A DNA stretch of 64,000 nt, taken from NCBI GenBank assembly GCA_011525785.1, contig WYBT01000024.1, positions 1 through 64,000 on the forward strand. The letters are read 5' to 3'. This DNA comes from Planctomycetaceae bacterium. GTDB lineage: Bacteria; Planctomycetota; UBA1135; GCA-002686595. Of the stretch, positions 24,320 through 33,545 are shown piece after piece. The translations under genes and the position numbers were made by a program. The notes beneath the pieces are model-generated. The model was given only the letters and a program-made list of their open reading frames with translations. It did not search any database and was not told where the DNA came from. Position 1 is the stretch's first letter, and the number at the start of each line of letters is the position of its first letter.

Positions 24320-26566
24320 ATGTCGGCCAATCGTTCGCGCTCCGCCCGCCGTCTCGCTCGGACTCTCGCATCCACCGGCGCCGTCGCACTCGGCGCCTGT
24401 CTTCTCGCACCCGCCCCGGCGCTCGCGGCGCAGTCCGCCGAGGTGCTGCAGGACTTCGAAGCCTGGAATTCCAACCACGGCGGCCAGTGGCGACTGGTCG
24501 CGGACGAGCAGCAAGCCTTCGTGCGCTGCCTGTGGGGAGGCGCGGCGCAGTTCGGCGCGACGCCGCAGAGCAACGCCGAGTTCTTCGCGCTCGCGCGCAC
24601 GGCGCTCGACGCCACGCGCACGCTCCACGGGGTCGATGGATCGACGCTGGTCGACGACAGCGTGCTCCTGCTCCCGCTCGCGCTGGCGGGCAGCAACGAC
24701 AAGGTGCGCGTGCGACTGCGCCAGGTGCTGGGCGGGCTCGAAGTCGAGTCGTCCTTCGTGAACCTGCTCTTCGCCCGCGACGGCGCGCTGCTGTCGATCG
24801 ACAGCCAGGCGCTGCCCAACGCGCGCGAGCTCGCGGCCCCCAGCGCTCGGCTCGACGGCGAAAGCGCCCGAGCCCTGGCGCGCGCCGAATTCGAACGCGT
24901 CGCGGGCGGAGCGCCGAGCTGGGTCGGCGCCGAGCGCGAGTTCGTCAAGCCCGTGGTGCGCGACGGCCAGCGCGTGGCCGTGCGCGCGTGGGCCGTGAGC
25001 GCCAACTCCGAGCGCGAAGGCGCCGCGCATGTGGCTTTCGAGTTCCACCTCGACGCCAGCAGTGGCGAGGTGCTCGAGCGCCGCTCGCTGGTGCACGACT
25101 TCGACGTCTCGGGCACGGTGCGCACGCTCGCGACGCCGGGCGCGCTGCCGGATGTGGCGAGCAACTTGCCCACGAGCCAGGCGCTGCCGCACGTGGAGGT
25201 GACCAGCGCCGCCGGCAACGTGGTCACCGACGCCAACGGCAACTTCAACATCATCGGCGCGAGTGCGCCGCTGCAGGTGACCGTCAAGTACCTCGGCCCG
25301 TGGTGCAACTCGCGCAACAACGACGGCACGAACTACGGCATCACGACGACGCTGAACGCCGCGAGCGGCAACCAGGTGCTCCTCAACCCCAGCGCCGTCA
25401 CGGCCACCACGGCGCAGGCCAACGTGCACCTGTGGGTCAGCCGCGTCCACGACTGGCTCAAGGGGATCAACCCTGCGGACACCGCGCCCGACTTCCAGGC
25501 GCGCTCCAACGCCAACCTGGCGGGCGCGTGCAATGCGTACTACTCGGTTTCGCCGCCGCCGCCGTCGATCAACTTCTTCACGGCCGGCACGATCCCGGGC
25601 CTGTCGTGCGTGAACATGGCCTACTCGAGCGTCGTGGCGCACGAGCTGGGGCACTGGCTCAACGACCAGTATTCGAGCGGCAACGGTTCGAACGGCATCG
25701 GCGAGGGCCTCGCCGACACCTACGCGATGTACCTGCTCGACACCCCCATCGTCGGCGAGGACTTCTGCGGCTCGGGCTGCCACGTCCGCACGGGCCTCAA
25801 CACGCGCCAGTTCTGCGGCGACGGCAATCCGGGCTGCCACGGCGAGGTCCACCGCGACGGCGAAGTGCTGATGGGCGCCCTGTGGAAGGTGCGCGCGCGC
25901 CTCGAGACGTCGCTGGGCGCGAGCGCGGGCGCGCTGGCGGCCGACGCGCTCTTCAGCGCCTGGCTGAACGGCTACGACGACACCAGCATCACCACGTTGA
26001 TCGAAGTGCACTACCTGACGCTCGACGACGACGACGGCAACATCAGCAACGGCACGCCCAACTACCTCGCCATCGACGGCGGCTTCCGCGACCAGGGCTT
26101 CCCGGGCGTGCAGGCCTCGCTGTGCGGCAACTTCGTGAGCTACTGCACCTCGAGCACGACGACCGGCAACTGCGTGCCCACCATGAACTTCTCGGGCACG
26201 CCCAGCGCCACCGCGACCTCGGGCTGCGTGCTTTCGGTCGCTTCGGTCGACGGGCAGCGCACCGGCCTGATCTTCTACGGCGTCAGCGGGCGCGTGGCCT
26301 TCCCGTGGAGCACGGGCAGCACCAGCTGGTTCTGCGTGAAATCGCCGGTCCAGCGCACCTTCGTGCAGAGCTCGGGCGGCAGCGCCGGCGCCTGCAACGG
26401 CAACCTCTCGGTCGACTGGAACCAGTTCCGCGCCACCTACCCCGGCGCACTGGGCGGTTCGATTGCGCCGGGCACGAAGGTGCAGACCCAGGCCTGGTTC
26501 CGCGATCCGCCGGCCGCCAAGACCACCAACCTCTCGAACGCGATGGAGTTCACGGTCTGTCCGTAA
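24320..26566 (+). CDS. Secreted zinc metalloprotease (HELGH gluzincin), tandem copy 2
   Basis: 748 residues from ATG 24320, 5 bases after AAGGAGG. A signal peptide with a twin-Arg-like start (SARRLARTL) ends near ...APALAAQ. It is closely similar to 21737-23977 across its whole length: FTP-like pro-region, 'VSGTVRTLATPGALPD', HELGHW (~438-443), GEGLADTYAMY, 'HRDGEVLMGALWKVR', 'LDDDDGNISNGTPNY', and the shared module ending NLSNAMEFTVCP. Differences cluster in surface loops (e.g. SVSPPPPSINF) and the pro-region. Both copies keep every zinc ligand, so both should be active. Likely a duplication that has begun to diverge. Confidence 0.85.
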   Translation: MSANRSRSARRLARTLASTGAVALGACLLAPAPALAAQSAEVLQDFEAWNSNHGGQWRLVADEQQAFVRCLWGGAAQFGATPQSNAEFFALARTALDATRTLHGVDGSTLVDDSVLLLPLALAGSNDKVRVRLRQVLGGLEVESSFVNLLFARDGALLSIDSQALPNARELAAPSARLDGESARALARAEFERVAGGAPSWVGAEREFVKPVVRDGQRVAVRAWAVSANSEREGAAHVAFEFHLDASSGEVLERRSLVHDFDVSGTVRTLATPGALPDVASNLPTSQALPHVEVTSAAGNVVTDANGNFNIIGASAPLQVTVKYLGPWCNSRNNDGTNYGITTTLNAASGNQVLLNPSAVTATTAQANVHLWVSRVHDWLKGINPADTAPDFQARSNANLAGACNAYYSVSPPPPSINFFTAGTIPGLSCVNMAYSSVVAHELGHWLNDQYSSGNGSNGIGEGLADTYAMYLLDTPIVGEDFCGSGCHVRTGLNTRQFCGDGNPGCHGEVHRDGEVLMGALWKVRARLETSLGASAGALAADALFSAWLNGYDDTSITTLIEVHYLTLDDDDGNISNGTPNYLAIDGGFRDQGFPGVQASLCGNFVSYCTSSTTTGNCVPTMNFSGTPSATATSGCVLSVASVDGQRTGLIFYGVSGRVAFPWSTGSTSWFCVKSPVQRTFVQSSGGSAGACNGNLSVDWNQFRATYPGALGGSIAPGTKVQTQAWFRDPPAAKTTNLSNAMEFTVCP

Positions 26567-26887
26567 CGGCATGTCCGTGACGGCCGCGCCCCGCGCGCCG
26601 GCCATTTTCGCGTAGGGCGCAGTTTCTGCCCCGAATTCGGCTCCAAACCCGGCCCTTCGGCGGGCAGCACCAGGCCACGGGCGCGTCGCACACAGCTGCG
26701 GCGCGCCCGTTCGCTTGGTGTGCGCGGGCGCGGTCCGAGAATTGTCAAGCGCGGCGCCTCGCGCGGGCCGACGCGCCCGGCGGAACCTACACTGCTGGCG
26801 CTCGATTCCGCGCTTCGCCTTCCGGGTGGACCGGTCGCAGCGCCCTCGCCGCGACGGCAGCCGCACGAACGAGATCACTCCAACACC
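26567..26887. other. Intergenic region before the 26888 gene
   Basis: 321 bases, no supported gene. A TACACT box at 26787-26792 could be a -10 element for the downstream genes, giving a leader of about 90 bases; no -35 is clear. Confidence 0.3.
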
Positions 26888-27958
26888 ATGCAACGCCGAC
26901 TCACGCTAGCGCTCACCCTGCTCACCCTCCCCTGCCTGGCCACGCCGCTCACGCCCGCCGACGCCGTGAAGTTCGGCCCCAAGGCCGGAACGGTGCTGCA
27001 GCGGGTCTGGACCATCTCGAACAAGGCCTCGCTCGACGACATGCAGGTCTCGGTCGGCGGCAGCCCGCAGCCGATGCCGGGCGACATGGAGATGAGCCAG
27101 ACGATGGACAGCGAGATCCACGTCACCGACACCCTGGTAGAGATGCGCGCCGGCGCGCCCAAGGTGCTCAAGCGCACCTTCGACAAGCTCTCGGGCACCG
27201 GATCGGTCTCGATGAGCATGCCGCAAGTCGGCGACCAGTCGACCGACATGTCCGCCGAGAGCAAGCTCGAGGGCAAGACGGTCAAGTTCACCTGGAACGA
27301 GGAGAGCGGCGAGTACGACGCGGCCTTCGACGAAGGCGAGGGTGACAGCGAGTTGCTCGAGAAGCTGGTCGAGGACATGGACCTGCGCGAGCTCCTGCCG
27401 ACCGGAGAGGTCTCGGCCGGCTCGACCTGGACGCCCTCGCCCAACGCGCTGCGCGGCCTGATCGCGCCGGGCGGCGGGCTCGCGCTCATCCCCAAGGCGG
27501 CCGAGGGCGGCATGGGCGGGATGGGCATGGGCGGCATGGACCGCGCCGGCGACCTGGGCGGCATGCTGAACGAGGAATTCGAGGGCAAGGTGCAGGCCGA
27601 ATACCTGGGCCTGCGCGAAGTCGAAGGCGCCAAGTACGGCGAGATCAAGCTGACCTTCGAGATCTCGACCACGGCGGATCTGACCGACGAGGTCGCGGGC
27701 ATGGCCGAGGAGATGCCCGAGGGCATGGGCTCGATGGAGGTCGATCACCTCGACATCGAGTTCTCCTGGAACGGCGAAGCGACGATCCTGTGGAACATCG
27801 AGGCCGGTCACGTCGCGGGCGCGGAAGCCCACGGCGAGCAGAGCATGCGCATCGACTCCGGCATGAAGATGTCGATGGGCTCGCAGACCATGGAACTCGA
27901 GACCTCGATGGAGATGTCCGGCAAGGTCGACACCAAGCTCAAGGTCACGCGCGAGTAG
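26888..27958 (+). CDS. Secreted Met/Gly/Glu-rich protein, unknown function
   Basis: 356 residues from ATG 26888, signal peptide ending near residue 20 (LPCLATPLTPADA). The protein is acidic and rich in Met, with a GGMGGMGMGGMDRAG stretch around 212-224 that recalls Met-rich copper-binding segments. Recurrent 'VSMSMPQVGDQSTDMSAESKLEGKTVKF' -style strands alternate polar and hydrophobic residues, as in large lipocalin-like or beta-sandwich periplasmic proteins. No catalytic motif seen. It is 29 bases upstream of the DUF1570 gene, same strand, so the two are probably cotranscribed. Confidence 0.7.
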   Translation: MQRRLTLALTLLTLPCLATPLTPADAVKFGPKAGTVLQRVWTISNKASLDDMQVSVGGSPQPMPGDMEMSQTMDSEIHVTDTLVEMRAGAPKVLKRTFDKLSGTGSVSMSMPQVGDQSTDMSAESKLEGKTVKFTWNEESGEYDAAFDEGEGDSELLEKLVEDMDLRELLPTGEVSAGSTWTPSPNALRGLIAPGGGLALIPKAAEGGMGGMGMGGMDRAGDLGGMLNEEFEGKVQAEYLGLREVEGAKYGEIKLTFEISTTADLTDEVAGMAEEMPEGMGSMEVDHLDIEFSWNGEATILWNIEAGHVAGAEAHGEQSMRIDSGMKMSMGSQTMELETSMEMSGKVDTKLKVTRE

Positions 27959-27987
27959 TCGCTCCGCTGCGCTGAGGGAGAGGCTGC

Positions 27988-30447
27988 ATGCGCCAGACGT
28001 TGTGCGCTGTGCTGCTGGCGGTGTTCGCACTCGGTGCGAGCGCCGCCAGCGATGCATTGACGGAGGCTCGCGCGCTGGCCGCCGCGGGCAAATGGCCCGA
28101 GGTCGCCGGTCGGCTCGAGGAGCACCTGCGCTTCGAAGTCGCCTCGCCGCAGGTCGACGACCTGCTCGGACAGGCGCTGACCAAGCTGGGGCGCAAGGAC
28201 GAGGCCGCCTTCTACTTCGACCGCGCCCTGCGCGCGACGCCCGAGAGCGACAAGGAGCACCCGCGCCTCAAGAAGCGCCTCACCGAGGTCGATCCCCTCA
28301 GCCCGCGGCGCGATGCGGCGCTGGTCAAGGTCACCAAGCTGCTGTTCGAGAGCGCCCGCTCGCTGCACGAGGGCGGCCACGTCGAGCGCGCGCTGGCGAT
28401 CCTCGAGCGCCTGCGGCCGATCGCGCGCGGAACGGAGCTCGAGGAGATCTCCAAGCTCGCCGACTCGATCCGCTCGGCGACCGAGAAGGTCGACCTCGAC
28501 AAGGCCGGCGACGGCGAACGTCCTGCGGACGGATGGCCGGAGCACAAGTTCGAGAGCGAGCGCTACCTCTTGCGCGCCGACCTCGAGCCGGCGGTGACCG
28601 AGAAGCTCGGCCGCACGATGGACGAGATCTTCGAGTTCTACGTGCAGATCTACTTCGACGGGGATCGCTCGCGGCTCGACCCGCGCAAGGCCACGATCTT
28701 CGTGCACGCCTCGCACGAGGACATGGGCAAGAGCTGGCAGGGCGGCGGGCAGGTGCCGGGCGGCTGGTGGTCGCCGAGCGAGTGGCAGGTGCACTGCTAC
28801 GACACGCGCGGCGACGCGGGCACGCTCGACGAGATGCTCGCGACGCTGTTCCACGAGGCCAGCCACCAGTTCATGACCATGCTCGCCGGCGGCGGCGGCA
28901 CGCCTGCCTGGCTGAACGAAGGCACCTCGAGCTTCTTCGAAGGCGCGGTGGCGATGGCCGACGGCAAGGTGCTGTGGCCCGACGCCGCGATGAGCCGGCT
29001 GGTCTCGCTCAACGCGATGCTCAGCGGGCAGCGCCTGGGCGGCTCGACGCCGAGCTTCCTCGACGTGATCTCGTACAACGAGCCGGGCTCGTACGCGCCC
29101 GAGTACTACCCCTGGGGCTGGGGCCTGGTCTATTTCCTCCAGCAGTACGAGGACCCGCAGACGCTCGAGTACAGCTACCGCCCCAAGTACATCGAGTACC
29201 GCGACGAGGTCATCAAGCGCCGCACGCATCCGCGCGAGGCCTTCGAGAAGATCTTCGTCGGCGTCGGCAAGCACAACACCATCGCGGCCTTCGAGACCGA
29301 GTGGAAGCGCTGGATCCAGCAGACGATCTATCCGCTGCACGTGGGTATGCAGCGCCGCGAGTTGCGCATGGCGCTGGTCGAGCGCTACCTGGCCGCAGCC
29401 AACGCCGCCGCGGGCGACAAGAAGAAGGCCAAGGTCTCCGCCGAGGAATTGCTGCTGCGCGCGCTCGGACACATCGAGTACGTGCGCGCGCAAGTCGACG
29501 GCCCGGACAAGCCCGACCCGCAGCTCCTGCTCTTGCAGGCCGACGTGTTCGAGCGCGTCGGCCGCGCCCCCTCCACCGCGCCGCTGCTCGAGCAGTTGCT
29601 CGAAATGGCCGGCGACGGACGTTGGGAGGCGAGCGAGGACGACCTCGCCAAGCTCGAGAAGCGCCTGTTCAAGCTCGACGCGAAGAACGCGGCGCTGCGC
29701 ATGGCCAACGCACGCGCCAAGGGGCTCGCGCGCACCGCGCTTGAACTGGTAGACGCTTACGAGAAAGCCAAAACACCGCTGCTCCTGCGCAGCTACAGCT
29801 TCGCGAGCGCCATGTCGGCGGCCCTTGGAGATCCCGAGGACCTCAAGGCGCGCACGGAAGCCCTGCGAGCGCGGGCGCGAGAGAGCGGCCTGTTGCGCGG
29901 CGCGACCTACAAGCTCGCCGGTCCGGACGGAACCTGGCGCACGATCTTCAACAGCGAGGAGAAGCACTTCTCGGCCGCGCCGGACCGCATCTCGATCGCC
30001 GGCGTGCGCCCCGTGGGGCGGCTGTGCGCCGCCACGCCGATCAGCGGAGAGTACGAGATCCGCGCGCGCCTCACGCGCGTCGGCGAGTGCGCCGTGAGCA
30101 CGCACCACGGCCTGATCGTCTCGGGCACGACCAACGGCGACTGGCTGGTGGTCACGATCGACAACGCCGGCAAGCTGTGGCTCAAGCGCATCCTGTTCGG
30201 AACGGGCACGGGCGTCAGCGACACCAACGTCGCGTTCCTCAAACTGCCCGCCGTTCCGCCGCCCGATCAGCCCTTCGAGTTCACGGTGCACGTCACGCCC
30301 GCGGGCTCGATCGAGGTCAAGATCGGCGACGACGGTCCCTATCCGTTCCAAGCGCCCCTGGCCATTCCGGCCGTCGGGTACGTCGGCGTGTACGTGAAGT
30401 ACGGCGACCTCTTGGTCGAGAACGCCGTGATCGAAGTGCTCCCGTGA
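27988..30447 (+). CDS. Secreted DUF1570 gluzincin-like protein with TPR-like N terminus
   Basis: 819 residues, GGGAGAGG ribosome site, signal peptide ~1-19. Residues ~20-150 look like tetratricopeptide helices (WPEVAGRLEEHLRF, KDEAAFYFDRALRATPE). The DUF1570 core follows ('ESERYLLRADLEP', 'ATIFVHASHEDMGKSW', 'ATLFHEASHQFMTML', HEASH at ~290-294, and 'PAWLNEGTSSFFEG' supplying the third zinc ligand ~309). The helical middle is followed by a C-terminal concanavalin-like region (~630-819). Zinc-peptidase residues are intact, unlike the related 8175-10883. Peptidase activity of DUF1570 is predicted, not generally proven. Confidence 0.82.
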   Translation: MRQTLCAVLLAVFALGASAASDALTEARALAAAGKWPEVAGRLEEHLRFEVASPQVDDLLGQALTKLGRKDEAAFYFDRALRATPESDKEHPRLKKRLTEVDPLSPRRDAALVKVTKLLFESARSLHEGGHVERALAILERLRPIARGTELEEISKLADSIRSATEKVDLDKAGDGERPADGWPEHKFESERYLLRADLEPAVTEKLGRTMDEIFEFYVQIYFDGDRSRLDPRKATIFVHASHEDMGKSWQGGGQVPGGWWSPSEWQVHCYDTRGDAGTLDEMLATLFHEASHQFMTMLAGGGGTPAWLNEGTSSFFEGAVAMADGKVLWPDAAMSRLVSLNAMLSGQRLGGSTPSFLDVISYNEPGSYAPEYYPWGWGLVYFLQQYEDPQTLEYSYRPKYIEYRDEVIKRRTHPREAFEKIFVGVGKHNTIAAFETEWKRWIQQTIYPLHVGMQRRELRMALVERYLAAANAAAGDKKKAKVSAEELLLRALGHIEYVRAQVDGPDKPDPQLLLLQADVFERVGRAPSTAPLLEQLLEMAGDGRWEASEDDLAKLEKRLFKLDAKNAALRMANARAKGLARTALELVDAYEKAKTPLLLRSYSFASAMSAALGDPEDLKARTEALRARARESGLLRGATYKLAGPDGTWRTIFNSEEKHFSAAPDRISIAGVRPVGRLCAATPISGEYEIRARLTRVGECAVSTHHGLIVSGTTNGDWLVVTIDNAGKLWLKRILFGTGTGVSDTNVAFLKLPAVPPPDQPFEFTVHVTPAGSIEVKIGDDGPYPFQAPLAIPAVGYVGVYVKYGDLLVENAVIEVLP

Positions 30448-30469
30448 GCGCCGCGTCGGCCCGCATCCG

Positions 30470-30979
30470 ATGAGCGCGCCCGTGCGCTACGCCGCGAGCC
30501 GGCCATTTCCGCGCTACGCGTACGTGCCGGGCGAGCACCCGCACCCGACTGGCGATCCCGCCGGGCACTCGTACACCGGCGCGCCCGAGCCGCCGGCGCC
30601 GTACCACGCCGCGCGCGACTGGGAGCACAACGACGAGTACCTGTTCGGGGTCGACCTGTACAACGCGGGGTTCCTGTGGGAGGCGCACGAAGCCTGGGAA
30701 GGGCTGTGGCACTCGGCCAAGCACGACGCGCTGCAGGCGGAGTTCCTGCAAGGCTTGATTCAGTGCGCGGCGTCCGCGCTCAAGGTGCGCATGAAGCAAC
30801 CGGCGGGCGTGGTCAAGCTCGCTGGCCACGGCCTGGGCCGCCTCGCGCGCGTCGCCGAACAGACGCGCGGCGAGTACATGGGTCTCGACGTGCGCGCCTT
30901 CGTCGACGCCTTCCGCGCGTTCGCGCAGTCGCAGCCGAGCGACTACGACGAGCGGCCGCGCCTCGTGCTCACGAGCTGA
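30470..30979 (+). CDS. DUF309 domain protein
   Basis: 169 residues from ATG 30470, 22 bases after the previous stop. DUF309 core is at ~45-125: 'LFGVDLYNAGFLWEAHEAWEGLW' region, 'ALQAEFLQGLIQCAASALK', 'GVVKLAGHGLGRL'. The helical family has unknown function and is often linked to other small cytoplasmic proteins. The N-terminal ~45 residues are Pro/Tyr-rich and unusual. The stop overlaps the end of the convergent pyroglutamyl peptidase gene by 11 bases. Confidence 0.85.
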   Translation: MSAPVRYAASRPFPRYAYVPGEHPHPTGDPAGHSYTGAPEPPAPYHAARDWEHNDEYLFGVDLYNAGFLWEAHEAWEGLWHSAKHDALQAEFLQGLIQCAASALKVRMKQPAGVVKLAGHGLGRLARVAEQTRGEYMGLDVRAFVDAFRAFAQSQPSDYDERPRLVLTS

Positions 30980-31586
30980 GCACGCCCCGCTCGAACGCGG
31001 CGCTGATCAGCGCGCGCACGAGCCGGGTCTGAAGGCGCGAAGGCACGTCGGCCGCCGGCGGAACGTGCAGGAAAAGCGCGGGAATTCCGTGCTTCTCGCC
31101 CGCGCTCAGCAGCGCGTGGTACGTGCGCTCGCAAACGTAGCCGCCCGCGTCGTTCGACAAGCGCACGTCGCTCGCGCCCGCTTCGCGCAACAGCCGCGCG
31201 AGCGCGCGCAGGTCGACCACGGTGCGCAGCGTCGGCCCCACGCGCGCGCCGATCTGCGCGCCGGCGACGCCGTCGTTGTCGACGCGCGAGGTCGTGAACC
31301 GGCCGCGGGCGCGCTGCTCGAAGCGGAAGTAGGCCGCGCGCTGCACGCCCAGGCCGAGGATCAACGCCGGGCGCCGCCGCGCGTGGCGTGCGACGAAGCG
31401 TTCCACTTCGCGCGGCGCGCCGTGAAACGAGACCGGCAGCTCGCACGAGGCGACGCGCACTCCGCGGGGCGGATCGCGCTCGAGCGCCGCAGCGACGACG
31501 CGACTGGGATTGAAGCGACGATTCTCGAAGGGCCCGAAGCCGGTGACGAGCACCAGCGGCGGCCGCGGCGTTCTGGATGCGCTCAC
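30969..31586 (-). CDS. pcp: Pyroglutamyl peptidase I (C15)
   Basis: 205 residues from GTG 31586. It starts with PLVLVTGFGPFENRRFNPS, the conserved opening of C15 peptidases. 'RPALILGLGVQ', 'RFTTSRVDNDG' and the active-site Cys in SNDAGGYVCERTYH follow, and the catalytic His in FLHVPP is near the end. The enzyme removes N-terminal pyroglutamate from peptides in the cytoplasm. Length is slightly under the usual 210-215. A TAGCCT box 7 bases before the GTG suggests a leaderless message. Confidence 0.9.
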   Translation of the reverse strand: MSASRTPRPPLVLVTGFGPFENRRFNPSRVVAAALERDPPRGVRVASCELPVSFHGAPREVERFVARHARRRPALILGLGVQRAAYFRFEQRARGRFTTSRVDNDGVAGAQIGARVGPTLRTVVDLRALARLLREAGASDVRLSNDAGGYVCERTYHALLSAGEKHGIPALFLHVPPAADVPSRLQTRLVRALISAAFERGVLSS

Positions 31587-31593
31587 GCGACCC

Positions 31594-31599
31594 AGGCTA
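31594..31599 (-). promoter_or_regulatory. -10-like box for pcp
   Basis: On the minus strand TAGCCT ends 7 bases before the GTG at 31586. No ribosome site lies between. It sits 5 bases from the edge of the REPIN-like element at 31605. Confidence 0.35.
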
Positions 31600-31604
31600 G
31601 CGCG

Positions 31605-31743
31605 GTTGTACGGCGCCAGAGCAATCTGTCCCACGCCGCTGGTTGTACGGCGCCAGAGCAATCTGTCCCACGCCGTGCAACGCAACTGGCGCTCCGAATG
31701 CAACAGCGGCGTGGGACAGATTGCTCTGGCGCCGTACAACCAG
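31605..31743. repeat. REPIN-like element A (three 34-base units)
   Basis: Units read GTTGTACGGCGCCAGAGCAA then TCTGTCCCACGCCG. Two direct units lie at 31605-31638 and 31642-31675, and an inverted one at 31707-31740. The last two extend to a perfect 37-base inverted repeat (31639-31675 with 31707-31743) around a 31-base loop. It lies between the divergent pcp and AtuA-like genes. Related elements: 34503-34604 and 43918-44096. Confidence 0.85.
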
Positions 31744-31813
31744 CGCGCCATTACACTCTTCGCCCCGCAGAACGCGGGGCTGACCCACGACACCGCCACG
31801 AGGAAACACACGC

Positions 31814-33187
31814 ATGGCGCGCAAGGACAAGGTGCTCGTCGCCAACGGCCAAGGCTTCTGGGGCGACTCGCTGCTCGGGCCGATCCGGCTGTGCCGCGAG
31901 GGCCCGATCGACTACCTCACGCTCGACTACCTGGCCGAGGTGACGATGAGCATCTTGCAGAAGCAGCGCCTGCGCGAGCCCTCCAAGGGCTTCGCGACCG
32001 ACTTCATCAAGATGATCGAGCGCACGGCGCCCGAATTGGTCGCGAAGGGCATCAAGGTGGTCGCCAACGCGGGCGGCGTGAACCCGATGGCGTGCAAGGA
32101 CGCGACCATCGCCGCGCTGCACAAACAGGGCTTCAAGGGCGTGAAGATCGCGGTCGTCGAAGGCGACGACATCTACGGCCAACTCGACGCGCTGCTCGCC
32201 GGCGGCGAAGAGCTCAAGAACATGGACACCGGCGCGCCGCTCTCGAGCGTGCGCAAGACCGTGAGCAGCGCCAACGTCTACCTGGGCGCGTTCCCCACCG
32301 CCCAGGCGCTCGACCAGGGCGCGCAGATCGTCATCACGGGCCGCGGGACGGATCCCGGGCTCGTGCTCGGCCCGCTGATCCACGAGTTCGGCTGGAAGCC
32401 GGGCGACTACGACCTGATCGCCGCGGGCACGATCGCGGGACACATCGTCGAGTGCGGCGCGCAGTGCACGGGCGGCAACTACACCGACTGGCGCGCGGTG
32501 AAGAACATGGCGATGGTCGGCTATCCGATCATCGAGGCCAGCGCCGACGGCTCGTTCGTCGTCACCAAGCACGCCGGCACGGGCGGCATGGTCACGCGCC
32601 GCTCGATCCTGCACCAACTCGTGTACGAGATGGGCGACCCGAAGAACTACATCGGGCCCGACGGCACGGCGGACTTCACCTCGATCACGATGGAAGAAGT
32701 CGGGCCCGACCGCGTGCGCATCACCGGCGCCAAGGGCGGGCCGCCGACGCCGACCTACAAGGTCTCGATCAGCTACTCGGACGGCTGGAAAGCGCTGGGA
32801 CAGCTCACCGTCAGCGGGCCCGACGCGCTCGCCAAGGCCAAGTTGTGCGCCGAGATCGTGTGGAAACGCCTGGAGTACGACGGCTGCACCTTCGCGGAGT
32901 CGGAGAAGCTGGTTGAGTTCGTCGGCGCCAACGTGTGCCACGCGGGCATCGACGTGCCGAACGCGAGCGAGCCCAGCGAAGTCGTGCTGCACATCGGCGT
33001 GAAGGGCCAGGACAAGGCCAAGATCGATCGCTTCGGCTACGAGCTCGTCCCGCTGGTCACCAGCGGTCCGCCGGGAGTCACGGGCTTCGCCGGCGGCCGG
33101 CCGCACGCCACCGAGATCATCGGCTTCTGGCCGGCGCTCATGCGCAAGGACAAGGTCACGACCAAAGTCTCGCTGTTCGAGAGCTAG
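31814..33187 (+). CDS. AtuA-like protein (DUF1446, acyclic terpene utilisation family)
   Basis: 457 residues from ATG 31814 with a GAGGA ribosome site. Family motifs: 'VLVANGQGFWGDS' at the N terminus, 'IDYLTLDYLAEVTMSILQK', 'VVANAGGVNPMACKD', 'DPGLVLGPLIHEFGW', 'GHIVECGAQCTGGNY', and 'HAGTGGMVTRRSILHQLVYE'. AtuA is needed for growth on citronellol/geraniol in Pseudomonas, but its reaction is unsettled. The next gene (33199) encodes the small partner domain usually found with it. No signal peptide. A TACACT box (31752-31757) could be the promoter. Confidence 0.9.
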   Translation: MARKDKVLVANGQGFWGDSLLGPIRLCREGPIDYLTLDYLAEVTMSILQKQRLREPSKGFATDFIKMIERTAPELVAKGIKVVANAGGVNPMACKDATIAALHKQGFKGVKIAVVEGDDIYGQLDALLAGGEELKNMDTGAPLSSVRKTVSSANVYLGAFPTAQALDQGAQIVITGRGTDPGLVLGPLIHEFGWKPGDYDLIAAGTIAGHIVECGAQCTGGNYTDWRAVKNMAMVGYPIIEASADGSFVVTKHAGTGGMVTRRSILHQLVYEMGDPKNYIGPDGTADFTSITMEEVGPDRVRITGAKGGPPTPTYKVSISYSDGWKALGQLTVSGPDALAKAKLCAEIVWKRLEYDGCTFAESEKLVEFVGANVCHAGIDVPNASEPSEVVLHIGVKGQDKAKIDRFGYELVPLVTSGPPGVTGFAGGRPHATEIIGFWPALMRKDKVTTKVSLFES

Positions 33188-33198
33188 GAGTTCACACC

Positions 33199-33543
33199 AT
33201 GCCGATCGTTGCACTGTCCCGCATCGCCGACGCGCGCTCGGGCGACAAGGGTGAAGGCTCCAACGTGGGCGTCATGGCGCGCTCGGACGCCGCCTACGCC
33301 TTCTTGAAGAGCAAGCTCACCACCGACGCCGTGCGCACGCACATGCAGGCCATCAACTCGGGCGCGGTGAAGCGCTACGAGTCCGACAGCTTGCGCGTGC
33401 TCAACTTCATCCTGGCGGACAGCCTGGGCGGCGGCGGCTCGGCGAGCCTCAAGACCGACGCGCAGGGCAAGACGCACGGACTCGCGCTGCTGCGCATGAA
33501 ACTCGATGTGCCGGCGGACGTGCTGGCTGCGACGCCGGAGTGA
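33199..33543 (+). CDS. AtuA-related small partner protein
   Basis: 114 residues from ATG 33199, 11 bases after the previous stop. '[20 protein letters not shown]' and '[19 protein letters not shown]' match the short domain that follows AtuA-like proteins, sometimes as their C-terminal fusion. It includes '[20 protein letters not shown]' near residue 60. Function unknown; it likely forms a complex with the 31814 product (inference from constant pairing). Its stop overlaps the ribosome-site region of the next gene. Confidence 0.88.
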   Translation: MPIVALSRIADARSGDKGEGSNVGVMARSDAAYAFLKSKLTTDAVRTHMQAINSGAVKRYESDSLRVLNFILADSLGGGGSASLKTDAQGKTHGLALLRMKLDVPADVLAATPE

Positions 33544-33545
33544 GC

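Noticed and set aside
31605..31743. CRISPR-like array
   Set aside because: Units repeat only two or three times and in inverted orientation with related spacers, and no cas genes are near.
31510..31760. Peptide 'RAICPT / RRQSNLSHA' found in several frames around the REPIN loci
   Set aside because: This recurring peptide is just the translation of the repeat unit, not a protein family.
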